A stretch of DNA of 64,000 nucleotides from Dawidia cretensis (lineage in GTDB: Bacteria > Bacteroidota > Bacteroidia > Cytophagales > Cyclobacteriaceae). The number at the start of each line of letters is the position of its first letter. Position 1 is the stretch's first letter. This document shows, in pieces, positions 52,878 to 62,350 of this stretch. Below the pieces are notes generated by a model. The model was not told the origin of the DNA, did no database searches, and worked only from the letters and a program-made list of their open reading frames with translations. The stretch spans positions 496,001 to 560,000 of the forward strand of contig NZ_JAHESE010000001.1 in NCBI RefSeq assembly GCF_018598175.1, written 5' to 3'. Made by a program: the position numbers and the translations under genes.

Positions 52878-53567
52878 CTAGGCGCGCTTGACGCGTCCGA
52901 TTATGCCAGGGTAAAGGTCCGGCACAGGGTCGCTCGTAAACACTTCTTTCGTCTCGGTATTCATCATCGACAATACACCACTCCAGCCGGCGCCGGTGTC
53001 CATCAACCACACGTCACCGCCTTGTATAGGGTGCGGGTACCCTGTGCCAGTGTGACCAATATACACTTCATCAAAGCTGGTTAGCTTGCCGGGAACATCA
53101 CGCGTAAAACGGTCCATGGCTTCTTTGGCCAGCGAGCGATCCCACAGGAACATATCCTCGTCCTGCCGGCGCAGCGGTAGGGTGGGGTCGATGCCCGCAT
53201 GTACAAAAAGTTTGTTGTGGCGGAGGTAGTAAGGCAGGGCCTTGCGGAAGAGTGCACGGTGCGAATCGGGCACGCCATCGTCATACGACTGCAACGTAGC
53301 CAGGCCGCCCTGGTCATACCAGATGTCATTTATATGACCGGTAATCATCCACTGCCGCGTCCAGAAGTCATGGTTGCCTAAGATGAGCGTCAGGTGTTTG
53401 ATGCGTAGCAACTCTTCCACACACGCGCGGGTTTCAGGCCAGCCGTCGCACACATCACCGAGACAGATCAGGTGATCGTGTTTATAATCAAATGCAGACC
53501 GGTCCAGGCACTGCCGCAATGCACGGTATGCCCCGTGCATGTCCCCCATCACAAATGTTTTGCCCAT
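52878..53567 (-). CDS. PPP-family metallophosphatase
   Basis: 229 residues, calcineurin-like fold: GDMHGAY (D and H ligands), LGDVCDG, GNHDFW and KLFVHAGIDP in the expected order. Cytosolic. Substrates may be phosphoproteins or diadenosine tetraphosphate. It converges with the exonuclease gene, 7 nt between stops. Confidence 0.9.
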   Translation of the reverse strand: MGKTFVMGDMHGAYRALRQCLDRSAFDYKHDHLICLGDVCDGWPETRACVEELLRIKHLTLILGNHDFWTRQWMITGHINDIWYDQGGLATLQSYDDGVPDSHRALFRKALPYYLRHNKLFVHAGIDPTLPLRRQDEDMFLWDRSLAKEAMDRFTRDVPGKLTSFDEVYIGHTGTGYPHPIQGGDVWLMDTGAGWSGVLSMMNTETKEVFTSDPVPDLYPGIIGRVKRA

Positions 53568-53666
53568 GACTCCTTTTACGTCCTTTGTTTGTAATCCATA
53601 TGCCTAAGGGGATTACTTTTTCAATATTTACACTATTTTTGACAGGTTTAAATCAAAATACTTTGT

Positions 53667-54653
53667 ATGGAATCCGTAGCCGTTGAAAAGCACGAAGCGC
53701 ATAAGGAAAAGGTAAGAGAGGTCTATGCCGAAGTAGCCAAAGTGGTCGTGGGCCAGGAATACATGGTCAACCGGTTGATGATCGGTTTGTTTACCAACGG
53801 GCACATCCTGCTCGAAGGTGTACCGGGGCTCGCCAAGACCCTGACTGTAAGTACCCTCGCCCAGGTACTCCACCTGGACTTTCAACGCATTCAGTTTACG
53901 CCCGATCTGCTGCCGTCCGACCTCGTCGGTACGATGATCTATAATCAAAAAGACGGTAAGTTCGAGGTAAAGAAAGGCCCCATCTTTGCCAACCTCATCC
54001 TGGCCGACGAGATCAACCGCTCGCCCGCCAAGGTGCAGTCGGCATTGCTCGAAGCCATGCAGGAGAAACAGGTGACCATCGGCGAGACAACGTTCAAGCT
54101 AGACAAACCCTTCCTCGTACTGGCCACACAAAACCCAGTCGATCAGGAAGGTACCTACCCGCTGCCCGAAGCCCAGGTAGACCGCTTTATGATGAAGGTG
54201 CATATCGACTATCCTACCAAAGAGCAGGAAATCGAGATCATGCGCCGCATCTCCAACATGAAGTTCGACTACAAGGTCAACACCATGCTCACGAAAGAAG
54301 AGATCTTCTCCATCCGCGAGCAGATCAACCGCGTAAAGATGTCAGAATCGTTGGAGCGCTACATTGTCGAGCTGGTATACGCCACACGCAAGCCGCTGGA
54401 CTATAAACTAACGGAGCAGGCCCAGTACATCCAGTTCGGGGCGTCACCACGTGCCAGTATCAACCTCAACCTGGCAGCCAAGGCCATAGCGTACATCGAA
54501 GGACGCGACTATGTGCTGCCCGAAGATATTAAAGAGGTAGCCATCGACGTAATGGGTCACCGCATCCTGTTGAACTACGAGGCGGAAGCCGACAATGTGC
54601 GCCCGGCAGACATCGTCCGTGCCATCCTGAACAAGATTCCGATCAACCATTAA
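53667..54653 (+). CDS. MoxR-family AAA+ ATPase
   Basis: 328 residues. Walker A EGVPGLAKTL (about 50), Walker B LILADEINRSPAK, sensor/arginine-finger block ATQNPVDQEGTYPLPEAQVDRF, and an AAA lid domain at the C-terminus. MoxR proteins are chaperone-like and usually work with a von Willebrand factor A protein; no such gene follows here, a terminator does. TACTTTG at 53651-53657 sits only a few nt before the ATG, so the mRNA may be leaderless. Confidence 0.93.
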   Translation: MESVAVEKHEAHKEKVREVYAEVAKVVVGQEYMVNRLMIGLFTNGHILLEGVPGLAKTLTVSTLAQVLHLDFQRIQFTPDLLPSDLVGTMIYNQKDGKFEVKKGPIFANLILADEINRSPAKVQSALLEAMQEKQVTIGETTFKLDKPFLVLATQNPVDQEGTYPLPEAQVDRFMMKVHIDYPTKEQEIEIMRRISNMKFDYKVNTMLTKEEIFSIREQINRVKMSESLERYIVELVYATRKPLDYKLTEQAQYIQFGASPRASINLNLAAKAIAYIEGRDYVLPEDIKEVAIDVMGHRILLNYEAEADNVRPADIVRAILNKIPINH

Positions 54654-54678
54654 GATAACATCCGGTGTCCCGGATTGG

Positions 54679-54722
54679 GAGCCCGACTCAACCCATTAGC
54701 AGGTAGGGTCGGGCTCTTTATT
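54679..54722 (+). terminator. Rho-independent terminator of the MoxR gene
   Basis: GAGCCCGAC (54679-54687) pairs with GTCGGGCTC (54708-54716), with a 20-nt loop, followed by a short T-rich tail. Confidence 0.8.
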
Positions 54723-55059
54723 TAAACATTTAGTGTCCTCGCGGGAATTTTTCGACCCCACTAGATGTCATAAGCGGTAAAATATGGGGTTCGAGCCTAC
54801 ATTCCGAACGACATTTTGTTTCCTCTGCGGAAACTTTTAAGAAGTTCTATTACCTGCGGATTATGCAGATTAAAAAATCTTGTAAGAATTGTTAAGACCC
54901 CAAAACTGAACTCCTTGACAGTCACACGAAAGCGCAAAAAAGGTAGCGAAAACACATTAAACGCCCGTTAGCAAGGCTTTTTGCACTTAACAATTTCGTA
55001 ACAGCGGCATCCCCATCAGGTAATATTAGTGATAGACCTTTGTGGCAAATAAAAGGTTT
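54723..55059. promoter_or_regulatory. 337-nt intergenic region before the TonB receptor
   Basis: AT-rich in the second half. A GGGTTCGAGCC at 54787-54797 resembles a tRNA T-arm but has no tRNA around it. No exact TAnnTTTG box is found; the closest is GACCTTTG at 55035-55042. The promoter of the receptor gene must lie here. Confidence 0.4.
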
Positions 55060-57885
55060 ATGTTAAGAAGCATTCTTCTTTCTCTTTCGCTTGTTATGAT
55101 GGCTGCATTGGGTGCCATGGCGCAAACAGGGACGATTAAAGGGACCGTCAAAGACGCTGTATCGGGTGAGCCCATCATCGGTGCCAGCATCCGTCTCGCA
55201 GGGACGGCGTTGGGTAATACGGCGGACTTGGAAGGCAATTTCGAGATTGCCAAGGTAACACCTGGCACATACGAACTGATCGTTTCGTTCCTGTCTTATA
55301 AAACAGATACTGTCAGTAATGTCACCGTTGTTGCCGGTGAAGTTACCACGATCAATACATCTCTGTTCGAGGAAGGTACTCAACTGAACGAAGTTGTGAT
55401 CGGTGGGATCCGCGACCGGGCCAGCGACCAAATTCTGTTAGGCGAAAGAAGGAACGCATCCATCGCTGTTGAAAATATCGGCGCCATCGAGCTGTCTGTA
55501 AAGGGTGTAAACGACGTAGGTTCTGGTCTTGTAAAGATGACCGGCATTACCAAAGTCGCTTCGCGCGGTATTTACGTAAGAGGTCTCGGCGACCGCTACA
55601 ACAATGCATACCTGAACTCTATGCCACTACCTTCACCGGATCAGAACAAGAAGGTGGTCGAGCTGGATATCTTCCCAACTACAATCGTACGGAATATCGC
55701 CGTTGCGAAAACTTACCAGGCCGACCAGTTCGGAGACGTATCGGGTGCTTCGATCGACATTTTCACGAAAGACCCTGCACAGGAGAACTTTCTCACAGTA
55801 GGTCTTGGCGTAAACTACAACACCGTTACTACCTATAAAGACTTTATCACAAATCGTGACGGTTCTTCGGACTACCTGGGCCTTTCGGGTAGCAAGCGTG
55901 AAGGACCGGTGGCCGTTGATTACAACGGTATCCACCGCTTCAACGGTGAAACCGATCCGTTTAAGACAACCTTTGGTCGCCAGCATATCAATGCGCCGAT
56001 CGATAACAACTTTAATATTGATGCGGGGCGCTCCATCAACCTGGGTACTTCCAAACTCGGTATCATTTTTTCCGGCTCTTATCGGAACTCATACCGCGCT
56101 GACTTCGGTCCCAACCTGGTGCTGAACAGCATGCAGGATCCCGACAAGAATTTCGACCGCGACCGCTATGCGTTCAACACGAACCTCACCGGCCTGCTGG
56201 GTACTTCCTTCGCTTGGAATGAGAATAATGTGATTCGTGCAAACTACTTGTTCGTCAACAATTCGAACAATACCTATACCACAAGCCTCGGCGACGACTT
56301 TGATGTGGACTCACCGTCAACAACGGATCGCCTGCGTCTGAGAAGCCGGTATCTGCAGACCCGCATGCACAACATTCAGCTTGGTAGCGACAATACAATA
56401 TCGAATAACCTGAAGGTGAAGTGGGGTGGCAGCTATTCGACGGCTTCCACGGATGAGCCGGATCGCCGCGAACTGTCGTTTACAACACCCCAGGGTGTTA
56501 AGAACGAAGGTACGGTAAGCAGCACGGGTCTGGGTGGTAGCCAGCGCTACTACCAGCTGACCGATGAGAAAGAGTACTACGCCTTTGGTGAAGCGGCTTA
56601 TTCTTTCGGCAAGCCAAACAGCCAGGACAAGCGCAACAAAATTACCCTTGGCTACCAGCGGAGAAACAAAGATCGCGATGTGAGCTTCCGCTCATACCAA
56701 TTACTGTTTCCTCCAGGATCGGCTCTCCTGAATGTACCGATGAATGTTGACCGTTTGGAAGAGGTACTCGACGACGAAGCGTATGGCAGTGGCGACTACA
56801 CCTACAACGACATTGTCGACGGCTCGAACCGTTCAAAGGCCAACAGAACCATCGATGCGGGCTACGCTTATGCCGATTTGAACATTACAAGCCGACTATC
56901 AATCATACCAGGCTTGCGTGTTGAAAAAACAAATCAAAGTGTGGACTATCGCCTGCAGGGCACTGGTTTTAACGATCGGTTCACTAAGATCGAAAGCGAC
57001 GACTTTGATCTGCTGCCAGTTGTAAACGCAAAATATAACATTACGGACACCAAGATCCTGCGGTTGTCAGGATCGAAAACCCTGACGCGTCCCAACTTCG
57101 TGGAATTGGTACCGGTGGCGTATGTAAACGAAAACTTACAGAGCACGGTGGGTAATCCGCTCTTGTCGAACTCTTCAATTTACAACGTCGACCTGAAGTA
57201 CGAGATTTTTCCGACCGGAAGTGAGTTGGTTTCGTTCGGCGTGTTCTATAAAAACATTGACAAGCCCATCGAGCAGGTTCGAAGCGGCCCGAATTTTATC
57301 AGCTTCTTCAATATTGCAAGCGCCCAGGTATACGGGTTTGAGTTCGAGTTCAAGAAACGCATTTCGAGCTTCTTCAGCTCTTCTTCCAAGCTCGTCAACG
57401 GCCTCGTGTTCGACGGTAACCTGAGCGTGCTGCACAGTGAGGTAGATACCGATCCGAGCAAGTTCAAGGATCAACGTACGCGCGATCTGCTGTCGGCGAT
57501 TACCAATACTTCCCGTCAGCTGCAGGGCGCTTCTCCGTACATGGTTAACCTGTCGATGGGATATGACGATCTGTTTACAAAATCGTCTGTCCAGTCCAGC
57601 ATAGAGTTGACATACAATGTATTTGGCGACCGCATCTACAACGTCGGTACCGACAAGCGTGGTGACGAGTATGAAAAATCTTTCGGCACACTGGATCTCG
57701 TCATTCAGAATACCTGGCAGAGCGGTTTCGGGGTAAAGCTGTCGGCAAAGAACCTGCTGAATCCTGACATCCGTCTTGAGCAGGAGTCCGGCCCCAATGC
57801 AACCAAAGATGATACCATTACACAGTCCTATAAAGCGGGTATCAACCTGGGTCTTTCGCTGACCTATCGCCTGATGGGAAACTAA
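55060..57885 (+). CDS. TonB-dependent outer membrane receptor with CarboxypepD_reg domain
   Basis: 941 residues from ATG 55060; the GTG at 55042 is not needed. Signal peptide (cleavage near LGAMAQ), a CarboxypepD_reg-like domain (about 25-105, GTIKGTVKDAVSGEPIIGASIRL), a plug domain (about 135-260, SRGIYVRGLGDRYNNAYLN), then a 22-strand beta barrel ending in an aromatic/hydrophobic C-terminus (LTYRLMGN). It is a transporter for a substrate that cannot be told from sequence; not SusC-like, as no SusD follows. The lipoprotein gene 97 nt downstream is its likely partner. Confidence 0.92.
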   Translation: MLRSILLSLSLVMMAALGAMAQTGTIKGTVKDAVSGEPIIGASIRLAGTALGNTADLEGNFEIAKVTPGTYELIVSFLSYKTDTVSNVTVVAGEVTTINTSLFEEGTQLNEVVIGGIRDRASDQILLGERRNASIAVENIGAIELSVKGVNDVGSGLVKMTGITKVASRGIYVRGLGDRYNNAYLNSMPLPSPDQNKKVVELDIFPTTIVRNIAVAKTYQADQFGDVSGASIDIFTKDPAQENFLTVGLGVNYNTVTTYKDFITNRDGSSDYLGLSGSKREGPVAVDYNGIHRFNGETDPFKTTFGRQHINAPIDNNFNIDAGRSINLGTSKLGIIFSGSYRNSYRADFGPNLVLNSMQDPDKNFDRDRYAFNTNLTGLLGTSFAWNENNVIRANYLFVNNSNNTYTTSLGDDFDVDSPSTTDRLRLRSRYLQTRMHNIQLGSDNTISNNLKVKWGGSYSTASTDEPDRRELSFTTPQGVKNEGTVSSTGLGGSQRYYQLTDEKEYYAFGEAAYSFGKPNSQDKRNKITLGYQRRNKDRDVSFRSYQLLFPPGSALLNVPMNVDRLEEVLDDEAYGSGDYTYNDIVDGSNRSKANRTIDAGYAYADLNITSRLSIIPGLRVEKTNQSVDYRLQGTGFNDRFTKIESDDFDLLPVVNAKYNITDTKILRLSGSKTLTRPNFVELVPVAYVNENLQSTVGNPLLSNSSIYNVDLKYEIFPTGSELVSFGVFYKNIDKPIEQVRSGPNFISFFNIASAQVYGFEFEFKKRISSFFSSSSKLVNGLVFDGNLSVLHSEVDTDPSKFKDQRTRDLLSAITNTSRQLQGASPYMVNLSMGYDDLFTKSSVQSSIELTYNVFGDRIYNVGTDKRGDEYEKSFGTLDLVIQNTWQSGFGVKLSAKNLLNPDIRLEQESGPNATKDDTITQSYKAGINLGLSLTYRLMGN

Positions 57886-57982
57886 TTCAAGAGTAAAGGT
57901 TTGGTAAAGGCGTCTTAACAACATCTTAATATTAAGGCCTTTTCTTTGCACTCAACTTTAACGTACTAACTAAAATTCACTT

Positions 57983-59197
57983 ATGAAAAAAGCTTGGAAA
58001 TTAAGCTGGTCACTGATTATCCTGCTGGCTGCGGCGGTGGCCTTCACAGCATGTAGCGATGACGATGACGAAGATGGCAGCAACGAGCCTACAGCGTTGG
58101 AGCCGGCAGATGGCGAGACACTGATTGGTGAGGTGAAAAGCGGCGAAACTCTGACTCTGAAAGCAGACCGTTCTTTCACCATTGACAAAGCGCTGCGCGT
58201 AAGAGATGGTGGCACGCTGAAGATCGAAGCCGGTGTAACAGTTACTGCTTCTGAAGATGGTTCTAGCAACGCAATGTTTATCGTAATCGAGCAAGGTGCT
58301 AAGATCGATGCTCAAGGAACCGATGCGAAACCGATCGTTCTGACAGCTGAAGCTGAGCAGCCCGGTTCATGGGGTGGTCTGCTGGTTTGCGGTCGCGCTC
58401 CGATCAACGTGGGCACTACTGCTATTACTGAAATCGGTGATGCAAGTTATGGTGGCACAGCTGCAGCTGACAACTCTGGTACTATCAAATATCTGCGTAC
58501 GGAATACTCCGGTAGCAAGATCAACGCTGAAAAAGAACACAACGGTATCACGCTCTACGGTGTGGGTAGCGGTACAGTGATCGATCACATCGAAGCCTAC
58601 AAAGGTGCTGACGATGGCATCGAAATGTTCGGTGGCACGGTAAACCTGAGCTACGTATTCTGCTACGGTTCGCAAGATGACCAGTTCGACTGGGCACAAG
58701 GCTGGTCGGGTACTATACAGTACCTGTACACGGAGCAAATGAACGATGTTAACTACCTGCAAGACAAAGGTATCGAAGCTGACAACCTGGACGTTAACAA
58801 TGCCGCTACTCCTTTTTCTAACCCCACTGTTAAAAACGTTACCATCATGGGTTATGAAGTAGTGAAAAACGGCGACGGCGAGACTGTAGACGGTATCCGT
58901 ATCCGCGAAGGTTCGAAAGGGACTTTCGACAACATCGTTATCAAAGGCTACAGCGACGACGCAATCGACGCTCGTTCACTGGTAACGTTGCAGAATCTCG
59001 GCGACAATTCCCTGAAGTTCACAAACGTTTATTCTGACGTTGCTGATAAGAACTACGACGTTAAGCTTGACGACGGCGAAACAGATCCCGGTTCAGCAGT
59101 TGACACTGCTAAAGGGAAACTAGAAGCAGCCCTCGTGGCAAACGAGCCTACTGGTGCTAACTTCGACTCCTGGAAAGGTACTTGGACTAAGAAATAA
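57983..59197 (+). CDS. beta-helix lipoprotein paired with the TonB receptor
   Basis: 404 residues. Lipoprotein signal with FTAC lipobox (about residue 24), an acidic spacer, then parallel-beta-helix repeats rich in Gly and Asn (about 60-340: DGGTLKIEAGVTVTA; GTIKYLRTEYSGSKINAE; DHIEAYKGADDGIEMFGG). Its codons favour GCT, GGT, ACT and CGT more than its neighbours do, a sign of high expression. A surface substrate-capture role for the receptor upstream is inferred from pairing. A strong terminator follows. Confidence 0.87.
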   Translation: MKKAWKLSWSLIILLAAAVAFTACSDDDDEDGSNEPTALEPADGETLIGEVKSGETLTLKADRSFTIDKALRVRDGGTLKIEAGVTVTASEDGSSNAMFIVIEQGAKIDAQGTDAKPIVLTAEAEQPGSWGGLLVCGRAPINVGTTAITEIGDASYGGTAAADNSGTIKYLRTEYSGSKINAEKEHNGITLYGVGSGTVIDHIEAYKGADDGIEMFGGTVNLSYVFCYGSQDDQFDWAQGWSGTIQYLYTEQMNDVNYLQDKGIEADNLDVNNAATPFSNPTVKNVTIMGYEVVKNGDGETVDGIRIREGSKGTFDNIVIKGYSDDAIDARSLVTLQNLGDNSLKFTNVYSDVADKNYDVKLDDGETDPGSAVDTAKGKLEAALVANEPTGANFDSWKGTWTKK

Positions 59198-59220
59198 GAT
59201 ATCTGTCCTGACATAATTAA

Positions 59221-59248
59221 AAGGGCTGCAATCGCAGCCCTTTTTTTT
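59221..59248 (+). terminator. Rho-independent terminator of the beta-helix lipoprotein
   Basis: AAGGGCTGC pairs with GCAGCCCTT around AATC and is followed by six further T (eight-T run). Confidence 0.93.
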
Positions 59249-59384
59249 ACTGTCTGGCGGGAATGAAGCTCATTTCTGTCTTATTTATTTTTTAGTCTCC
59301 ACGTAAACAGCGTCTGAGACCTCGTTATCAAAATTCATCATCATTTTTCTAAGTAACGTTTAACATTGTGTTTCTTGTGAAGTT

Positions 59385-60353
59385 CTATGAACTTCCATAA
59401 AACGTGTCTAAAGTAGACTTGAGCGGGTTTGGCAACTCGAGTTCTGGTACATATCGATTGCGCCTGGAAAACAGACAGCAACGTTTAGTAGCGAATCTAT
59501 TTATATGAACCGCGGGACGAAGACGTAGGGCTCGCGTAATCCTTCGCTGCCAGGAAATGCGGTTTTTACCGTGTGCGGTTTTTTTCTCCTTTTTCCGACA
59601 CGCTTTTTCCACGCGAATCAGCGTTAACACAGTATATTTCTTACCCTCCACCACACAATATTCGCCGTCAACCTGCCGGAGATACTCAATACCTAACGTT
59701 ATAAGAAGAAACTCATTCTTAACGGGCATTATACGGCTTGTAAATACCATAGGCATTGTTTCCATCTTGCGTGTTGATATCTCCGTTGACCGAATGTACT
59801 CCACGGAATGTGCACCGGTCTTGAAATCAATCCTGGCTATGCCCACCACAAACCGAAAACGCGAGGCATCCGCATGCTGAAGCACCAGCTTCTTATCGGA
59901 CGGCGTAATCGTGACCGTACAAATACCTTTTTCGTGATTAACATCGGTAGCATACGACGCCTTTAACACGCGCTTCAGCGAAGTCTCTTTATTAAACTCA
60001 AACCCACGCAGCAATCCCATATCGCCCGACTCCAGACGTCGCATGCCAGGCATATTGGTTGTGTCGAACTGCATGGCCGCCATAACTGCCTGAGTAAGCC
60101 TGCTGGTCATGCGTGTATCCGCTGCACCGGCGAACAGCGGTATAAACGCAGCGCGCAAGAGCTTAACACCCCATGCACACCGTCCAAAGTCCGTGTTGTT
60201 CTCACGCACACGCTCAAAAGCAGGATCAGTACGAATACGCTCAGCATCGACAGACGTTATTTTTCGGACGAGATAGCCGTTATCTTTAGTATAGTAATAG
60301 CTGTTTCCACCTAACTTGCCTATTAACTTAATAGTGCCCGTTTGTTTCGCCAT
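59385..60353 (-). CDS. orphan Bacteroidota-type protein, probably frameshifted near its 3' end
   Basis: 322 residues in the frame shown. The first about 240 residues (MAKQTGTIKLIGKLGGNSYY; AERIRTDPAFERVRENNTDFGR; FAGAADTRMTSRL) belong to a hypothetical family recognised from Bacteroidota genomes, all of unknown function. After VEKACRKKEKK the frame enters an Arg/Cys-rich tail of about 70 residues that looks like out-of-frame reading. Removing one base from the A7 run (59579-59585) continues as PHTVKTAFPGSEGLREPYVF... and stops at 59501-59503, giving about 283 residues. The gene may be mutated, or the run may allow slippage. Confidence 0.65.
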   Translation of the reverse strand: MAKQTGTIKLIGKLGGNSYYYTKDNGYLVRKITSVDAERIRTDPAFERVRENNTDFGRCAWGVKLLRAAFIPLFAGAADTRMTSRLTQAVMAAMQFDTTNMPGMRRLESGDMGLLRGFEFNKETSLKRVLKASYATDVNHEKGICTVTITPSDKKLVLQHADASRFRFVVGIARIDFKTGAHSVEYIRSTEISTRKMETMPMVFTSRIMPVKNEFLLITLGIEYLRQVDGEYCVVEGKKYTVLTLIRVEKACRKKEKKTAHGKNRISWQRRITRALRLRPAVHINRFATKRCCLFSRRNRYVPELELPNPLKSTLDTFYGSS

Positions 60354-60478
60354 ACGCTCTTAAGTATAAACCTAAGATCGTCTTTCGCCGCCGAATTGAC
60401 CAGGAAAATGCGACGAGATGTCATTAGAAGATTTGGCATTAATCTCAACTGTCCACGAACGGTAATTGAATTGCGGGG

Positions 60479-60620
60479 GTCAAACCTGGCCACTACCCGG
60501 GCCATCCCTACTACCCACCTAAGGCAACGCTATGGATTACCCGTATCAAACATATACCACAGCTATACATAAGCCATACCAGACATACAGCTAATTAGCG
60601 CAATCCCTATTAACCGGATA
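60479..60620. repeat. 11-nt periodic degenerate repeat element B
   Basis: Upstream of the orphan gene (60353) and beyond the stop of the gene at 60648. In 11-nt registers: GTTCAAACCTG, GCCACTACCCG, GGCCATCCCTA, CTACCCACCTA, AGGCAACGCTA, TGGATTACCCG, TATCAAACATA, TACCACAGCTA, TACATAAGCCA, TACCAGACATA. The blocks GGCCATCCCTA and GGATTACCCGTATCAAAC recur exactly in element A (27781, 27804), the distance between them differing by 11 nt. Confidence 0.7.
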
Positions 60621-60647
60621 AATCAGGTTAACCAATTTTTGTCTACG

Positions 60648-61349
60648 TCAATTTACCTTCCGCTGCTTCTCCTTCTGCGCCTCCATCACCTTCTTAATCT
60701 GCACACCCGCCAGCGCCACAGAGTCACGATCGTGTTTATTCTTCGCGATCTTCTTCAACAGGTCAGCGTTCGCCAGCTTATTATTTTCAATCGACTTCTC
60801 CAGTTGAATCTTCTCGCGTTTGTTATCTTCTACCTTGGTGTTCAGGTTCTTATTCTCATTCGTCAACTTCTGTTGCTGCTTATCTACTGCCTGTGCGGCA
60901 CGCATCGACTCATCGATCTGCACCTGGATCTTCTCCCGATAGAACTTCACGCCAAAGTCGTGCATCAGTTTCTCAAGCTCTTTGTTAACATGTGCCGTAG
61001 TTTCCGCAGAGCCCCCTTCCGGCTTCACACCGATCCAGGCGGCCGCCTTGGTAGTGCTTTTGGTTTTCATCACCGCATAAGCCGGTGTAGCGTACGGAAT
61101 GGCGCCAACGGTGGGTTCGTTGATCGTAATAGCGTCGGTAGCCTGCTTGGCCTTGCCAAGCGACTTGGCAAGCTTGAGCAGCGCAGTGTTAACCTCCTCA
61201 GGCGTGCCGTCGAGCTCTACCTCAAAACCTTGGAGATTTTCTCCCTTTACACGGGCGGTCTCTTTTTTAACTTTTACAGTTTGGGCGGTGGTGGTAAGTG
61301 TAAGCGCAAAAAATGAAAAGATCAGGGCAAACTTTTTCGTTAGCGACAT
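60648..61349 (-). CDS. exported coiled-coil protein of unknown function
   Basis: 233 residues from ATG 61349. Signal peptide to about residue 22, then a beta/alpha region (ETARVKGENLQGFEVELDG; GAIPYATPAYAVMKTKSTTKA) and a long, charged coiled coil in the last 100 residues (MRAAQAVDKQQQKLTNENK, NTKVEDNKREKIQLEKSIEN). It is divergent from the epimerase gene at 61393, 43 nt between starts. Function is not known; coiled coils with a signal peptide suggest a periplasmic scaffold. Confidence 0.75.
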   Translation of the reverse strand: MSLTKKFALIFSFFALTLTTTAQTVKVKKETARVKGENLQGFEVELDGTPEEVNTALLKLAKSLGKAKQATDAITINEPTVGAIPYATPAYAVMKTKSTTKAAAWIGVKPEGGSAETTAHVNKELEKLMHDFGVKFYREKIQVQIDESMRAAQAVDKQQQKLTNENKNLNTKVEDNKREKIQLEKSIENNKLANADLLKKIAKNKHDRDSVALAGVQIKKVMEAQKEKQRKVN

Positions 61350-61392
61350 GTTGTTTACTTTGTAGAATTGAGGGCTCAAAACTACTGAAAAA

Positions 61393-62301
61393 TTGACTGC
61401 AAAAAATATACTAATTACCGGTGCTTCAGGTCTTATCGGTACGCACCTCACCGAGCTCTTACAACGCGAACGCCGCCACGTGGCACACCTCAGTCGCAGC
61501 AACCGTGGCAACAAGACAACCACCTTTTTATGGGACATCGCTCAAGCAAAACTTGATGTAGCCGCCCTGCAAGGCACTGATACGATTGTACACCTGGCCG
61601 GTGCTGGCGTCGGCGAAAAGCGATGGACGAACTCCTACAAAAAGGAAATCCTCGAAAGCCGCACGCACTCCACGCGCCTGCTGTACGACACCTTGCGCCA
61701 CAATCCGCACGCGGTCAAGACCTTTGTCTCCGCCTCGGCGATTGGCTACTATGGCTTTGAAGACAACGACTCTTTGCTAACCGAAGAACATCCCGCCGGC
61801 AAAGATTTCATGGCGCAAGTAACACGGGCCTGGGAGGAAGAAGTAGACCGCATCGCTACATTGGGCATTCGCGTGGTAAAGATTCGCATCGGCATAGTAC
61901 TGGCAGCAGAGGGTGGCGCATTGGAACAGATGGCCAGGCCGGTAAAGCTCTTTGTCGGTGCACCGCTGGGCACCGGGCGTCAAAACGTAAGCTGGATTCA
62001 CATCCACGACATCTGCCGCATGTTTATCAAGGCCATGGACGATGAGGCCATGCAAGGCCCCTACAATGGCACGGGCCCGTATGCTACTAACAACCGCGAG
62101 CTGACAAAAGCCATCGGCAAGGCCATGGGCCGGCCGGTGTTTATGCCCCCTGTGCCGGGCGTTGTGTTGAAGATGTTGATTGGACAAATGGCCGAGGTGG
62201 TACTGACCGGCAGCAACGTGTCGTCGGAAAAGATCCAGCGCGAAGGTTTTCAATTTCAATTTAAGACACTGGAGGGTGCATTAAAAGACCTTCTTCACTA
62301 A
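61393..62301 (+). CDS. TIGR01777 (YfcH-type) SDR epimerase-like protein, TTG start
   Basis: 302 residues, extended SDR. Nucleotide-binding ITGASGLIGTHLTE at the N-terminus, VSASAIGYYGF with the catalytic-type Tyr, and the family-specific C-terminal DUF1731 (RPVFMPPVPGVVLKML, GQMAEVVLTGSNVSSEKIQREGF). The start TTG 61393 is required to keep the Rossmann first strand. Enzyme activity in this family is unproved. Confidence 0.9.
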   Translation: MTAKNILITGASGLIGTHLTELLQRERRHVAHLSRSNRGNKTTTFLWDIAQAKLDVAALQGTDTIVHLAGAGVGEKRWTNSYKKEILESRTHSTRLLYDTLRHNPHAVKTFVSASAIGYYGFEDNDSLLTEEHPAGKDFMAQVTRAWEEEVDRIATLGIRVVKIRIGIVLAAEGGALEQMARPVKLFVGAPLGTGRQNVSWIHIHDICRMFIKAMDDEAMQGPYNGTGPYATNNRELTKAIGKAMGRPVFMPPVPGVVLKMLIGQMAEVVLTGSNVSSEKIQREGFQFQFKTLEGALKDLLH

Positions 62302-62350
62302 CTTCCACCGTATTGCATACGTATAAACAGCCGTAACAAGGTTTGACATC

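Noticed and set aside
54787-54797. tRNA-like T-arm GGGTTCGAGCC
   Set aside because: The flanks do not pair as a T-stem and no acceptor, D-arm or anticodon arm can be built around it.
59385-60353. Prophage or toxin gene
   Set aside because: The family resemblance is to a widespread hypothetical family; no phage structural, lysis or integrase genes lie around it.
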